Source: an uncultured Thalassotalea sp. | GTDB lineage: Bacteria > Pseudomonadota > Gammaproteobacteria > Enterobacterales > Alteromonadaceae | DNA length: 64,000 nt | Reading direction: 5' to 3' | Assembly: GCA_947502355.1 (NCBI GenBank) | Contig: CANMZP010000012.1 | Location: forward strand, 1 to 64,000 | Shown: positions 8,643 through 17,631 of the stretch, one piece after another | Position numbering within the stretch: the first letter of the stretch is position 1 | Layout: each line of letters opens with the position of its first letter | Program-made: the position numbers and the translations under genes | Notes under the pieces: generated by a model | The model's input: only the letters and a program-made list of their open reading frames with translations | What the model was told of the DNA's origin: nothing | The model's database searches: none

Positions 8643-10162
8643 ATCTTTCGTTAGAGTTGATGCTGCAATTAGCGATTATTATGCCTTTCTTGTCGACCAT
8701 AGGAATGGTTACTGTTGGTCGTTTCCCTAATGCGCGAGAAAGCGTCACGATCACCACCTGCTTATTACTGATTTACTTAGTGGTGCAATTATACCTAGGG
8801 CTATCGGCAGGTGAATCCATTGCGGCTTTCTGGTGGGAATTATTACCCGGTTTAAGCATAAGTTTTGCTATTGAACCCTTAGGTATGTTGTTCGCATTAA
8901 TCGCCAGCTTTCTTTGGTTAGTTACGACCTGCTATGCCATTGGTTATATGCGCGGTCACAATGAAAAAAATCAAACACGTTTTTATGTCTGTTTTGCGAT
9001 TGCCATAGGCGCCGTGATGGGACTCGCCTTTTCGGCTAACCTTTTCACCTTGTTTATTTTTTATGAAGTATTGACTCTATCAACATACCCTTTAGTGACG
9101 CACGCGGGCAGTGAAAAAGCCAAAAAAGGTGGGCGAACCTATCTTGGTATTTTACTTTTCACATCCATCGTGTTCTTTCTACTTGCTATTGTCAGCACCT
9201 GGTTTGTTGCCGGCACATTAGATTTTAAACCCGGCGGTATATTTGCAAAAGACGTTGATAAAATTGTTGCTGGCATCTTATTGGTATTGTTTATATTTGG
9301 TATTGGTAAGGCTGCTATCATGCCTTTTCATCGTTGGTTACCCGCGGCGATGGTTGCACCAACACCAGTAAGTTCATTATTACATGCGGTTGCCGTAGTT
9401 AAAGCGGGGGTATTTACCGTACTAAAAGTCTGCGTATTTATCTTTGGTATAGATTTATTGGCCGTATTGCCGACCACCCAATTCCTAGTGTATTTGGCAG
9501 GTGCATCTGTCTTACTCGCTTCTATTGTTGCTATGCGCCAAGACAACCTAAAAGCTCGGTTAGCCTATTCTACGGTGAGTCAGTTAGGTTATGTCACCAT
9601 CGGGGCTTTATTGGCCAGCTCAGCAGGCGTTATTGGTAGCTCTATGCATATTGCAATGCACGCTTTTGGGAAAATAACCTTGTTCTTTTGTGCCGGTGCC
9701 ATACTCGTGACCTTACATAAGTCAAAGATCAGTGAGATGCGCGGTATTGGCCTGCAAATGCCGTTGACTATGGGCGCATTTTTTATTGCTAGCCTAAGTA
9801 TTATTGGTGTGCCTCCTACCGGTGGCACATGGAGCAAATGGTATTTAATGATTGCTACATTAGAGACAGAACAGTTTGTGTTGATGGTAACATTGGTATT
9901 GAGTTCCTTACTCAATATTGCCTACTTATTGCCAATCTCATTCCATGCGTTTTTTCCAAACCTTAGCCGATTTACCTCGGCTAATGACGCAACGTGTCAA
10001 ACACAAAACGCACAAGTGTCATTACCGAGCTTTGCTATAAAAGAAGCGCCATTGCCTTCATTAATCGCGATTATTGTAACCACCCTAGGTTGCTTAACCT
10101 TATTTGTTTACCCACAACCATTATTTGAGTTGGCTTCAGCAGTATTGACTGGCAGGGAATAG
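8639..10162 (+). CDS. Second Mrp D/A-type proton-translocating subunit
   Basis: This 507-residue membrane protein is a second NuoL/M/N-type subunit. The glutamate in IFYEVLTLSTYPL and the lysine in GIGKAAIMPFHRWLP are both present, as are the YSTVSQLGYVTIGA and HAFGKITLFFCAGA segments, so it should translocate ions. In this operon type the large MrpA is absent; its C-terminal part is found fused to MrpB, and this protein or the third D-type subunit would take the place of the MrpA N-terminal part. It starts four bases inside mrpD and ends three bases before the next gene. Confidence 0.9.
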   Translation: MNLSLELMLQLAIIMPFLSTIGMVTVGRFPNARESVTITTCLLLIYLVVQLYLGLSAGESIAAFWWELLPGLSISFAIEPLGMLFALIASFLWLVTTCYAIGYMRGHNEKNQTRFYVCFAIAIGAVMGLAFSANLFTLFIFYEVLTLSTYPLVTHAGSEKAKKGGRTYLGILLFTSIVFFLLAIVSTWFVAGTLDFKPGGIFAKDVDKIVAGILLVLFIFGIGKAAIMPFHRWLPAAMVAPTPVSSLLHAVAVVKAGVFTVLKVCVFIFGIDLLAVLPTTQFLVYLAGASVLLASIVAMRQDNLKARLAYSTVSQLGYVTIGALLASSAGVIGSSMHIAMHAFGKITLFFCAGAILVTLHKSKISEMRGIGLQMPLTMGAFFIASLSIIGVPPTGGTWSKWYLMIATLETEQFVLMVTLVLSSLLNIAYLLPISFHAFFPNLSRFTSANDATCQTQNAQVSLPSFAIKEAPLPSLIAIIVTTLGCLTLFVYPQPLFELASAVLTGRE

Positions 10163-10165
10163 TTA

Positions 10166-10507
10166 ATGAAAGATGATAAAAAACACCTATTTGATGATCC
10201 AAAAAATATAAAGCGACTGCTTAATATTTTTTATCTGTGCTGTGCCTTATTGGTCATCTTGGATTTCGTTATTCATCGCCATACGATGCATAAATGGGAT
10301 AGCTTGTGGGCTTTTTACCCTATCTATGGTTTTGTTGGCTGTGTGGTCTTGGTGGTTGTTGCAAAATGGATGCGGACTTTTTTAATGCGTCCAGAAGATT
10401 ACTATGACAAATATTCAACGGCCAACGACAACAGTGACACGATTAATAAAAACGCACTAACTAACAACGACTTACATAAAAAAGGAGCGCATCATGTGGA
10501 TTATTGA
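10166..10507 (+). CDS. Small membrane protein of the Mrp operon, unknown role
   Basis: This 113-residue protein has two membrane helices (about residues 19-39 and 50-70), a charged N-terminus and a hydrophilic tail rich in Asn, Asp and Lys. I know of no function for it. It lies between two proton-pumping subunits, starting three bases after one and overlapping the next by 14 bases, which strongly suggests an accessory or assembly subunit of this antiporter type. The MRPEDYYDKY motif after the second helix may be the conserved part. Confidence 0.75.
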   Translation: MKDDKKHLFDDPKNIKRLLNIFYLCCALLVILDFVIHRHTMHKWDSLWAFYPIYGFVGCVVLVVVAKWMRTFLMRPEDYYDKYSTANDNSDTINKNALTNNDLHKKGAHHVDY

Positions 10508-12194
10508 TCTCCCACCTTTTGTGCCTTTTTTTATTGGCGCACTTATTCTGCTGTTTACTCGCGGTATATTGCGAAGTGCCATAATGGTGGCGATTCCGAT
10601 TGTGAGCGCGATTCACCTTTGGATGGTACCAGAGGGTGTATATTTACAATTTGCCTTTCTTGAATACCAACTCACGCCTTATCGAGTAGATAAACTAAGC
10701 CTACTGTTTGCTTACGTATTTCATATTGCGGCCCTAATTGGCATCATTTTTTCATTGCACCTTCGCGATACCCTGCAACAAGTCGCCGCCATGCTTTATT
10801 CTGGTAGCGCCTTAGGTGCTGTTTTTGCGGGCGATTTATTAACCTTATTTATCTTTTGGGAATTACTCGCGGTTACCTCGGTATTTCTAATTTTAGCTCG
10901 TAGAACCCAACGCGCCTATGATGCAGCAATGCGCTATCTCATCATTCAAGTGCTTTCCGGTGTTATATTACTTGCCGGAGCGCTTTTTTATGCTTCTGAA
11001 CATAACAGCTTAGCATTTGGCTATATTGGTTTAGACAGTATTGCCGGTTGGCTTATTTTTATTGCTTTTGGTATTAAATGTGCGTTTCCATTTGCGCACA
11101 ATTGGCTGACCGATGCCTACCCTGAAGCGACCGTAACCGGTACCGTATTTCTTAGTGCTTTTACCACCAAAATAGCCGTTTATGCATTGGCTCGTGCGTA
11201 TCCTGGGGCTGAAATTTTGGTTTACATTGGCGCCGCCATGACGTGTTTTCCGATATTTTTTGCGGTTATCGAAAATGACTTACGTCGCGTATTGGCCTAT
11301 AGCTTAATAAACCAAGTCGGTTTTATGGTCGTTGGTATCGGTATAGGTACCGCACTGGCCATCAATGGTGCCATCGCTCATGCCTTTAATGATGTCATAT
11401 TCAAAGGTTTGTTGTTTATGTCAATGGGCGCTGTGCTGCACATGACCGGACGGATAAATGGCTCTGATCTTGGTGGTTTATATAAAACCATGCCTAAAAC
11501 AACGATCCTTTGTATCGTTGGTGCGGCTTCTATTTCGGCTTTCCCACTGTTAAGTGGTTTTGTGAGTAAATCCATGGTGATGTCTGCAGCGCTTGAAGAA
11601 GGGTTTGATTGGATATGGTTAATGCTACTGTTCGCTTCTGCTGGGGTATTCCATCATGCGGGCATAAAGATCCCATATTTTGCCTTTTTCGCTCACGACT
11701 CGGGGATTCGAGCAAGTGATCCGCCTAATAATATGGTGTTAGCAATGGCCATTGCTGCCGCGCTTTGTATTGCCATTGGTATATACCCACAAGCATTATA
11801 TTCATTGTTACCGTATGACACAGGTTACAACCCTTACGATGCAACCCATGTGTTAGCACAAGCGCAGTTGCTGTTCTTTTCCGCTCTCGCTTTCGTTTGG
11901 CTTAACCTTAAAGGGTTGTATCCACCTGAACTACGCTCAACGGTTTTAGATGTTGATTGGCTGTATCGACGAGCAGTACCAAGTGGACTACAGAAAGTGT
12001 TTCGCGTTATATGGCAAGCAGATCGAGCCTTACGAGATGCCTTTACGTTAAAGCTGGATATCTGTTTAAGGTATTTTTCGGGAAAAAGTGATCGACTCAG
12101 TGCTTTACTGTCACAAAACCACCCTTCAGGTAGCATGGCTATGTGGGTTGCCGTGGTACTGGCGTCGTTTTTATTTCTGAGCTTTATTCAATAA
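10494..12194 (+). CDS. Third Mrp D-type proton-translocating subunit
   Basis: This 566-residue membrane protein is the third NuoL/M/N-type subunit of the operon. Its key residues are intact: the glutamate in IFWELLAVTSVFLI and the lysine in FGIKCAFPFAHNWLTDAYPEA. It also has YSLINQVGFMVVGIGIG and an extended C-terminal region of about 100 residues with a further helix at the very end (about 545-565). Overlap with the previous gene indicates one transcript. It is the last gene of the operon and faces the convergent NnrS-like gene 22 bases away. Confidence 0.9.
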   Translation: MWIIDLPPFVPFFIGALILLFTRGILRSAIMVAIPIVSAIHLWMVPEGVYLQFAFLEYQLTPYRVDKLSLLFAYVFHIAALIGIIFSLHLRDTLQQVAAMLYSGSALGAVFAGDLLTLFIFWELLAVTSVFLILARRTQRAYDAAMRYLIIQVLSGVILLAGALFYASEHNSLAFGYIGLDSIAGWLIFIAFGIKCAFPFAHNWLTDAYPEATVTGTVFLSAFTTKIAVYALARAYPGAEILVYIGAAMTCFPIFFAVIENDLRRVLAYSLINQVGFMVVGIGIGTALAINGAIAHAFNDVIFKGLLFMSMGAVLHMTGRINGSDLGGLYKTMPKTTILCIVGAASISAFPLLSGFVSKSMVMSAALEEGFDWIWLMLLFASAGVFHHAGIKIPYFAFFAHDSGIRASDPPNNMVLAMAIAAALCIAIGIYPQALYSLLPYDTGYNPYDATHVLAQAQLLFFSALAFVWLNLKGLYPPELRSTVLDVDWLYRRAVPSGLQKVFRVIWQADRALRDAFTLKLDICLRYFSGKSDRLSALLSQNHPSGSMAMWVAVVLASFLFLSFIQ

Positions 12195-12216
12195 CAGCGA
12201 AGGCACTGGCAATGCC

Positions 12217-13536
12217 CTAAAGCATCATTTGATGATAAATGGTTTTATATTTATGTGCGGCTTTGCCAATCGCAAAGCCAAGGAGAGTCCATTGTATAAT
12301 GAAAAACAGGCCACACACACGGGTGAGTTGAGGGATAAAGGCGCTAAGCGTAAAACTCAATAAGCAAGCTAATTGCAAATAAAACAGTATACGCCCTTGT
12401 TTACGGCTTATTAATGAGTAAAAGTCAGGCAATAAGCCCATATTCATGGGGTAATTCATCACATGGCGCTGTAAATGTAGGGTGATTAGAAATGGCACGA
12501 TTTTCAGTAACATGCCCTGCATAATACTCAATACAAAACCAATCGCGAAAAGCCCCGCCAATAAAACATCCAACTTGTGCGTCCATATGTCAGCAACAGC
12601 ATTTCGGCTAAGCAGTAATAACAAAGAGACAATTAAGCAGGTAAACCCTAATTGCCAAAAATATACGGTGGTATCCGGTAATTTGCGTTTGCGTTTCGCT
12701 AATTGAAACAACGTGGAAACAGCAAAGGTTATGATGATCGAACAGCTTAAAAGCACATTTAAACTAACCGCAGCAGCATTATTGGTGTTAATGAATAATG
12801 CCAGCGTCACTAATGAACTAAATAAAGCCACAGGCAAAAACGTTTGCCACTTTAAAGGTAAGGTTTCGCACACATGAAACATTGGAATAACCTGAAAGCC
12901 TACGGCCATAACCAGTAAAACAACCCAACCAAATAAGGCAAAACTGGCATGCGCATTGGTTAAGTTTTTGGCAAAGTAAGCGTTGCTTAAGGCATCTGGT
13001 AATGGTATTTGCCAGTTCATAGGAAAGTAATGTAGCACCATCACCAAGCCAAGCATCACCGTGGTAAGTAAACAGATAAGCGCCAGTAGCATAGGCAAGC
13101 GAGTCGACTTGCCACTGGCAAAAAAAATAAGGGCGGGAAACACGCTAAGCAGAAACAGTAAGAATGCGAAAAGCAAACACAAGGCTGCCCCAAGAAACGC
13201 ATTAACACCTAAGAAGCTAACCACCAATAAGCCGATACCTAGGCTTATCAGCAGATGAAACAACCACAAGCGTTTGCCTGTTAACGCTATGGCCGCGCCA
13301 CATAACACCGGCAATATTTGAAACATAGAGCCAAACATGATCAGCGCCATTACCCCAAGGCCCAAGGAGTGCGTTAAAGCAAGGTTAATGGGTAGCCAAC
13401 GGCCAAGCCAAATTTTCTCACCATAAAAAATCAATAAACCACCGCTACATATCGCGAAGAAAATAGCGGTAAAGAAAAATCGAAATGGCACATTCAGTGC
13501 GGGAACATGGTCAAATTGCAAACCGGATAATTGCAT
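12217..13536 (-). CDS. NnrS-like multi-helix haem membrane protein
   Basis: This 439-residue protein has about 12 membrane helices and histidines placed as in NnrS and in cytochrome-oxidase subunit I-like proteins, in LTHSLGLGVMALIMFGSMFQ and NAHASFALFGWVVLLVMAVG. NnrS proteins are haem- and copper-containing membrane proteins that protect against nitric oxide or its metal complexes. The two upstream genes encode a DUF2249 protein and a hemerythrin, both usual partners in nitric-oxide loci, and only 8 and 12 bases separate the three genes. The assignment to NnrS is by general pattern; a related oxidase-like family is possible. Confidence 0.7.
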   Translation of the reverse strand: MQLSGLQFDHVPALNVPFRFFFTAIFFAICSGGLLIFYGEKIWLGRWLPINLALTHSLGLGVMALIMFGSMFQILPVLCGAAIALTGKRLWLFHLLISLGIGLLVVSFLGVNAFLGAALCLLFAFLLFLLSVFPALIFFASGKSTRLPMLLALICLLTTVMLGLVMVLHYFPMNWQIPLPDALSNAYFAKNLTNAHASFALFGWVVLLVMAVGFQVIPMFHVCETLPLKWQTFLPVALFSSLVTLALFINTNNAAAVSLNVLLSCSIIITFAVSTLFQLAKRKRKLPDTTVYFWQLGFTCLIVSLLLLLSRNAVADIWTHKLDVLLAGLFAIGFVLSIMQGMLLKIVPFLITLHLQRHVMNYPMNMGLLPDFYSLISRKQGRILFYLQLACLLSFTLSAFIPQLTRVCGLFFIIQWTLLGFAIGKAAHKYKTIYHQMML

Positions 13537-13544
13537 GGCTTTGT

Positions 13545-13880
13545 TTAGTTACCCTTGTTTTGCTGCGTTTGACAAGTGTTTTGGCTCAAGTGTTTTGGCG
13601 ACAAGTGTTTTGCACACAAGGGAATCGATAACTGCTCAGGCTTTAACGGGCACTTAGCTAGCCAAATCCATAACCAGTGCTCGCGTTTATCATCCGATAA
13701 AAACTGCCAATTAAAGCCTTGTTCATCCAAAATAGCCAATAAGGGGACAGGCTTGCGGCTATGCTTTATTTGCAAGTAATGTTGCTCTGATAATAAAGGC
13801 AAGTTACTAATAATCGTCTGCATTGGCTCTGGTGGAGCAAGTTCGCTAACATCCAGATAAATAGCCTCAAGGTTCATCAT
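13545..13880 (-). CDS. DUF2249-domain protein
   Basis: This 111-residue protein has the DUF2249 pattern: an opening LDVSELAPPEPMQTII, a loop SRKPVPLLAIL and a closing strand around the WLWIWLAK segment. The domain resembles TusA and is common next to hemerythrins, NorB and NnrS; its biochemical role is not known. The last 20 residues after about position 90 are low-complexity (KHLSPKHLSQ) and come from a short imperfect tandem repeat of about 14 bases (AAGTGTTTTG-type, 13573-13620), so the tail has probably grown by repeat slippage. Confidence 0.75.
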   Translation of the reverse strand: MMNLEAIYLDVSELAPPEPMQTIISNLPLLSEQHYLQIKHSRKPVPLLAILDEQGFNWQFLSDDKREHWLWIWLAKCPLKPEQLSIPLCAKHLSPKHLSQNTCQTQQNKGN

Positions 13881-13892
13881 TTAAACCCAACA

Positions 13893-14333
13893 CTAGCCTT
13901 TGATAATGGCCGACATGTCATTAATAATCGCGTCGTTATCAGCAAGGTGTGCATCGGTCATTGGGTATAAGATTTGCTCTTCTTTCATATTATGTTGCTG
14001 AATAAACAACATTAAGCTTTCAACAATCCCGGCAGCTTTTTCAAAGTCTTGGTTAGTAATAGCCCCTTCCATTTGACTAAGCATGCTGCGCATTTGTTCG
14101 TGCTCGCTGCGCATCACCATGGTTGGGCCTTGTGTCATACCCGTTGCTTGTTCAAACTTAGGAAACAAGATGTCTTCTTCGGCCAGAAAGTGTTCAAGTA
14201 AAGCTTTAGAAAATTGTTGCCACTGTTGCGTAAACGCTGGCCAGTCTTTATTGGCTAATGGCGTTTCCGACTCAACTAATAAGGCATCACAGCTGCGGTG
14301 ATGACTGGTCATGTATTGTGATATTTGTGTCAT
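13893..14333 (-). CDS. Hemerythrin-domain protein
   Basis: This 146-residue, four-helix protein is a bacterial hemerythrin, with a di-iron site that binds oxygen or nitric oxide. Ligand positions are visible: His11/12, His48 and Glu52 in LLEHFLAEEDILFP, His78 in SEHEQM, His114 and Glu118 in IQQHNMKEEQILYP, then His129. It is the first gene of a three-gene unit with DUF2249 and NnrS-like proteins, fitting a role in nitric-oxide or oxygen sensing or scavenging. A decayed uroporphyrinogen methyltransferase fragment lies just upstream on the same strand. Confidence 0.92.
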   Translation of the reverse strand: MTQISQYMTSHHRSCDALLVESETPLANKDWPAFTQQWQQFSKALLEHFLAEEDILFPKFEQATGMTQGPTMVMRSEHEQMRSMLSQMEGAITNQDFEKAAGIVESLMLFIQQHNMKEEQILYPMTDAHLADNDAIINDMSAIIKG

Positions 14334-14372
14334 TTCAAAACCTATTATGGGTAACTGGAATACAAAAGTTTG

Positions 14373-14513
14373 CTATTGCCCTAAAGTATGGTGCAAAGTC
14401 GCCACACTACCAACAATGATTAATGAGGGACTCTCTGCTTGCGTAGCTATTTGCGCCAATCGAGATAAATCACCGGTAAATACTTTCTTCTCTGGCGTCA
14501 TGACACCAACCCT
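14373..14513 (-). pseudogene. C-terminal relic of uroporphyrinogen-III C-methyltransferase (cobA/nirE)
   Basis: The last 46 or so codons of a siroheme/haem d1 methyltransferase gene are still readable on the minus strand. The segment reads TPEKKVFTGDLSRLAQIA, then SPSLIIVGSVATLHHTL, and matches the family ending (TPEQ.VVTG.L, sPALIIVGEVV.LH..L). Upstream of residue RV the sequence runs into an A-rich stretch with no further similarity, so the rest of the gene has been deleted. It sits beside the hemerythrin/NnrS cluster, suggesting that a nitrite- or nitrate-reduction locus once stood here. Confidence 0.72.
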
Positions 14514-14583
14514 GCAAAAAAAAACAAAAAGACCTAAAAATAAAATGGTTACACCGGTAAGACAGGATAAATATCGGCAATAT

Positions 14584-15042
14584 TTACAACGTAATTTTGA
14601 ATTGGATTTTACTTGAATGCACATCGCCATTATCGATATAGCCCGAGATCTGATAACCACTGGAAATAAGCAATTGCAACATCGCCGGATAACGGTTCAT
14701 GGATTTTACCGATATGCTCTTATATCCGTGTTGTTTTGCCCATTTTTCTTGAGCATGACGAAGCGCTGTCGCGATCCCTTGTTTGCGATATTTTGGGCTT
14801 ACCCCACCAAGCCAACTATAAAATTCATCGTTATTTAACTGGTAACCTATCTTATACCCGATGGGGAGCGTTTCGACGCAGGCGATTAAAATGAGATGTG
14901 GCTTGTCCGCTATTCGTGATGTCAGTTTTTGCAGGGTTGTTCGGCCATCAAACTCTGGAATTTGCCCATCAACCTTTAGTACATCTTCTAATGTACCTAA
15001 GCGTATCGAGATCGGATTTGAGGTTTGATTTGAAGACGTCAT
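14584..15042 (-). CDS. GNAT-family N-acetyltransferase
   Basis: This is a single-domain GNAT acetyltransferase with the acetyl-CoA loop RKQGIA after the strand YSWLGGVSP, followed by the helix TALRHAQEKWAKQHGY. I chose the second ATG (15042), giving 152 residues, because a TGGA motif lies about eight bases before it; the first ATG at 15054 has no ribosome-binding site. The substrate is unknown. The gene is monocistronic, and its end abuts the decayed methyltransferase region. Confidence 0.83.
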   Translation of the reverse strand: MTSSNQTSNPISIRLGTLEDVLKVDGQIPEFDGRTTLQKLTSRIADKPHLILIACVETLPIGYKIGYQLNNDEFYSWLGGVSPKYRKQGIATALRHAQEKWAKQHGYKSISVKSMNRYPAMLQLLISSGYQISGYIDNGDVHSSKIQFKITL

Positions 15043-15280
15043 AGATATTTCCATCGTAATTTATTAGCACAGTGTAGCATCGAATTTGCCGTAAAATAAC
15101 TCAGTTTGGTGAGAATCTAGGCCGTATTTCACCTCTGTTTTTGGGTAGTTCAACGCATATTCGCTGCATTTCGTTGCCCTATATCAATATATTGGTCGTC
15201 AATTGCTTTTACGGTCTTTGCCAAAGCCTCTCTTATGCCTATACTGGTCCAAATTTTTTTTATAAGAAAGTGGAGTTAAT

Positions 15281-17446
15281 ATGAAAAAGTCTGTTATTGC
15301 CATGGCAATCTCAACGACGCTACTATTAGGTGCGTGTACTGATAATAACCAAGTCAAACCTGCCCAGCAGGCGGCAACCCAGACTCAGGAGCAAGGTATC
15401 ACTGAGCAAAACCCATTAATGACGGCCAGTGTATTACAATACCAAGCACCTGATTTCACGTTGATCAAAGACGAGCACTTCATGCCTGCTTTTGAACAAG
15501 GTATGGCAGAGCAAATTGCTGAAGTTGAAGCGATTGCCAACAATGCTGACGCGCCAACGTTTGAAAACACCCTAATCGCTTTAGAAAAGTCAGGCGAATT
15601 GTTAACTCGTGTATCTCGTGTATTTTTCAACTTATCGGGTTCTGATAGCAACGAAGAGCGTCGTAACATTCAAAAAGCCATTGCACCAAAACTTGCTGGC
15701 CATTCTGATAACATCAACTTAAACGCCAAATTATTCGCACGTGTCGATACACTATATAATACGCGTAACGATTTAGGTCTTGATGACGAGTCACTTCGTT
15801 TGGTTGAAATTTACCACCGCAATATGGTTCGCGCTGGTGCTAAATTAACCGAAGAGCAAAAAGATGCTATTCGTGCCCTAAACGAAGAGCATTCAAACCT
15901 AACGACGCAATTTGGTCAAAACCTACTTAAAGAAACCAAAAACATTCAAGTGATTGTTGATACGGTTGCAGAGCTTGACGGTTTATCTGAGTCACAAATT
16001 AAATCCGCTGCCAATGCAGCAAAAGCGGCGGGTCACGATGGTAAGTATGCATTAAGCATTACCAACACAACCCGCCAACCGGTTTTAGCCTCATTAAACA
16101 ACCGTGAATTACGTCAACGTGTTTGGGAAGCTTCGGCAAACCGTGCGCAATCTGGTGAAACAGATAACCGACCTATCGTTGCTCGTTTAGCGACATTACG
16201 TGCCGAAAAAGCCGAATTATTGGGCTACGACAACTGGGCTACTTACGGTCTAGAATCGCAAATGGCGAAAAAGCCTGAAGCAGTATTCGATATGTTCGGA
16301 TCTATGGTGCCAGCCGTTGTTAAAAAAGCGGAAAACGAAGCACAAATCATTCAAAACATGATTAAGCACAAAGGTGGTGATTTCGAATTACAACCTTGGG
16401 ATTGGGCTTACTACGCTGAGTTCGTTCGTCAAGAGCAATACAGCCTAGACGAAAACGAAGTAAAACAATACTTCGAATTTGACCGTGTATTACAAGACGG
16501 TGTGTTCTTTACCATGGAGCGTTTATTCGGTATTCGTTTTGAAGCACGTCCAGACCTTCCTACCTACCATGACGATGTAGACGCTTATGAATTGTTTGAC
16601 GTAAACAACGAAAGCATCGCGATTTTCTATGCTGATTACTTTGCCCGTGACGGTAAACGTGGTGGTGCATGGATGTCTTCATTTGTTGGTCAATCGGGTT
16701 TGCTTGAACAAAAGCCTGTGATTGTTAACGTAATGAACATTCCAAAAGGCCCTGAGGGTGAGCCAACACTTGTTAGCTACGATAACGTAACAACCATGTT
16801 CCACGAATTAGGTCACGGCTTACACGGCATGTTCTCAGATGTTAAATACCCGACCCTTGCCGGTACTGCGGTATCGCGTGATTTCGTAGAATTCCCATCG
16901 ACTTTCCAAGAAGATTGGGCTGCGCATCCAGAAGTTATTGCTAACTACGCCAAGCATTACAAAACCGGCGACGCGATTCCAGCGGAACTGCTTAAGAAAG
17001 TAATCAACTCGCGTAGCTTTAACCAAGGTTTTGACACGCTAGAGTACATGTCTGCGGCATTACTTGATATGGAATGGCACTCGGTATCTGCTGATGAAAA
17101 CATCGAAGACGTTGCCGCGTTTGAGCAAAAGGCATTAGAGAAGCACGGTGTAAACATTACCGCGATTCCTCCTCGCTACAAATCTAACTACTTCTCGCAC
17201 TCGATGGGTGGTGGCTACTCTGCTGGTTACTACGCGTACATGTGGAGTGAGATTTTGGCAGCCGATGCATTTGCTTTTATGCAACAAAACGGTGGCTTAA
17301 ACATTGAGAACGGTATTGAATTTCGTAACAAGATTTTAGCGGTTGGTAACTCTCGTAAGCCAATGGAAGCCTATAAAGCGTTCCGTGGTCAAGAGCCAAC
17401 TACTGATGCCTTATTAATTCGTCGCGGCTTAAAAACGAAAATTTAA
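15281..17446 (+). CDS. dcp: M3-family zinc peptidase, Dcp-like lipoprotein
   Basis: This 721-residue metallopeptidase belongs to family M3 (oligopeptidase A / peptidyl-dipeptidase Dcp). The zinc motif HELGH is at about residues 507-511 (FHELGHGLHGMFS), and the third ligand is in the EFPS motif near residue 536. The N-terminus is a lipoprotein signal, LLLGACTDNN, so it is probably anchored to a membrane in the periplasm, as for the Dcp-type enzymes of Alteromonadales. It removes C-terminal dipeptides or trims short peptides. GTGGAG before the ATG supports the start, and an intrinsic terminator follows. Confidence 0.9.
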   Translation: MKKSVIAMAISTTLLLGACTDNNQVKPAQQAATQTQEQGITEQNPLMTASVLQYQAPDFTLIKDEHFMPAFEQGMAEQIAEVEAIANNADAPTFENTLIALEKSGELLTRVSRVFFNLSGSDSNEERRNIQKAIAPKLAGHSDNINLNAKLFARVDTLYNTRNDLGLDDESLRLVEIYHRNMVRAGAKLTEEQKDAIRALNEEHSNLTTQFGQNLLKETKNIQVIVDTVAELDGLSESQIKSAANAAKAAGHDGKYALSITNTTRQPVLASLNNRELRQRVWEASANRAQSGETDNRPIVARLATLRAEKAELLGYDNWATYGLESQMAKKPEAVFDMFGSMVPAVVKKAENEAQIIQNMIKHKGGDFELQPWDWAYYAEFVRQEQYSLDENEVKQYFEFDRVLQDGVFFTMERLFGIRFEARPDLPTYHDDVDAYELFDVNNESIAIFYADYFARDGKRGGAWMSSFVGQSGLLEQKPVIVNVMNIPKGPEGEPTLVSYDNVTTMFHELGHGLHGMFSDVKYPTLAGTAVSRDFVEFPSTFQEDWAAHPEVIANYAKHYKTGDAIPAELLKKVINSRSFNQGFDTLEYMSAALLDMEWHSVSADENIEDVAAFEQKALEKHGVNITAIPPRYKSNYFSHSMGGGYSAGYYAYMWSEILAADAFAFMQQNGGLNIENGIEFRNKILAVGNSRKPMEAYKAFRGQEPTTDALLIRRGLKTKI

Positions 17447-17524
17447 AAACGAAAATTTAAAGCCAAGATATAAGAAGTATCTATAGCGAGGCTTTTAGAC
17501 TCCGTCTTTAAATAAATACTTGGA

Positions 17525-17560
17525 AACCCAATACTTGCAACAAGTGTTGGGTTTTTTATT
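17525..17560 (+). terminator. Intrinsic terminator after the M3 peptidase
   Basis: The sequence AACCCAATACTTG, a three-base loop CAA, then CAAGTGTTGGGTT followed by TTTTATT forms a long stem with a T-run, a classic rho-independent terminator about 80 bases after the stop codon. Confidence 0.85.
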
Positions 17561-17631
17561 ATCGAAACGCTTGCCGAATAATATTTCTGACTATACTCAA
17601 GTAACATACTGATTAATAAAGAAGTGAGTTT

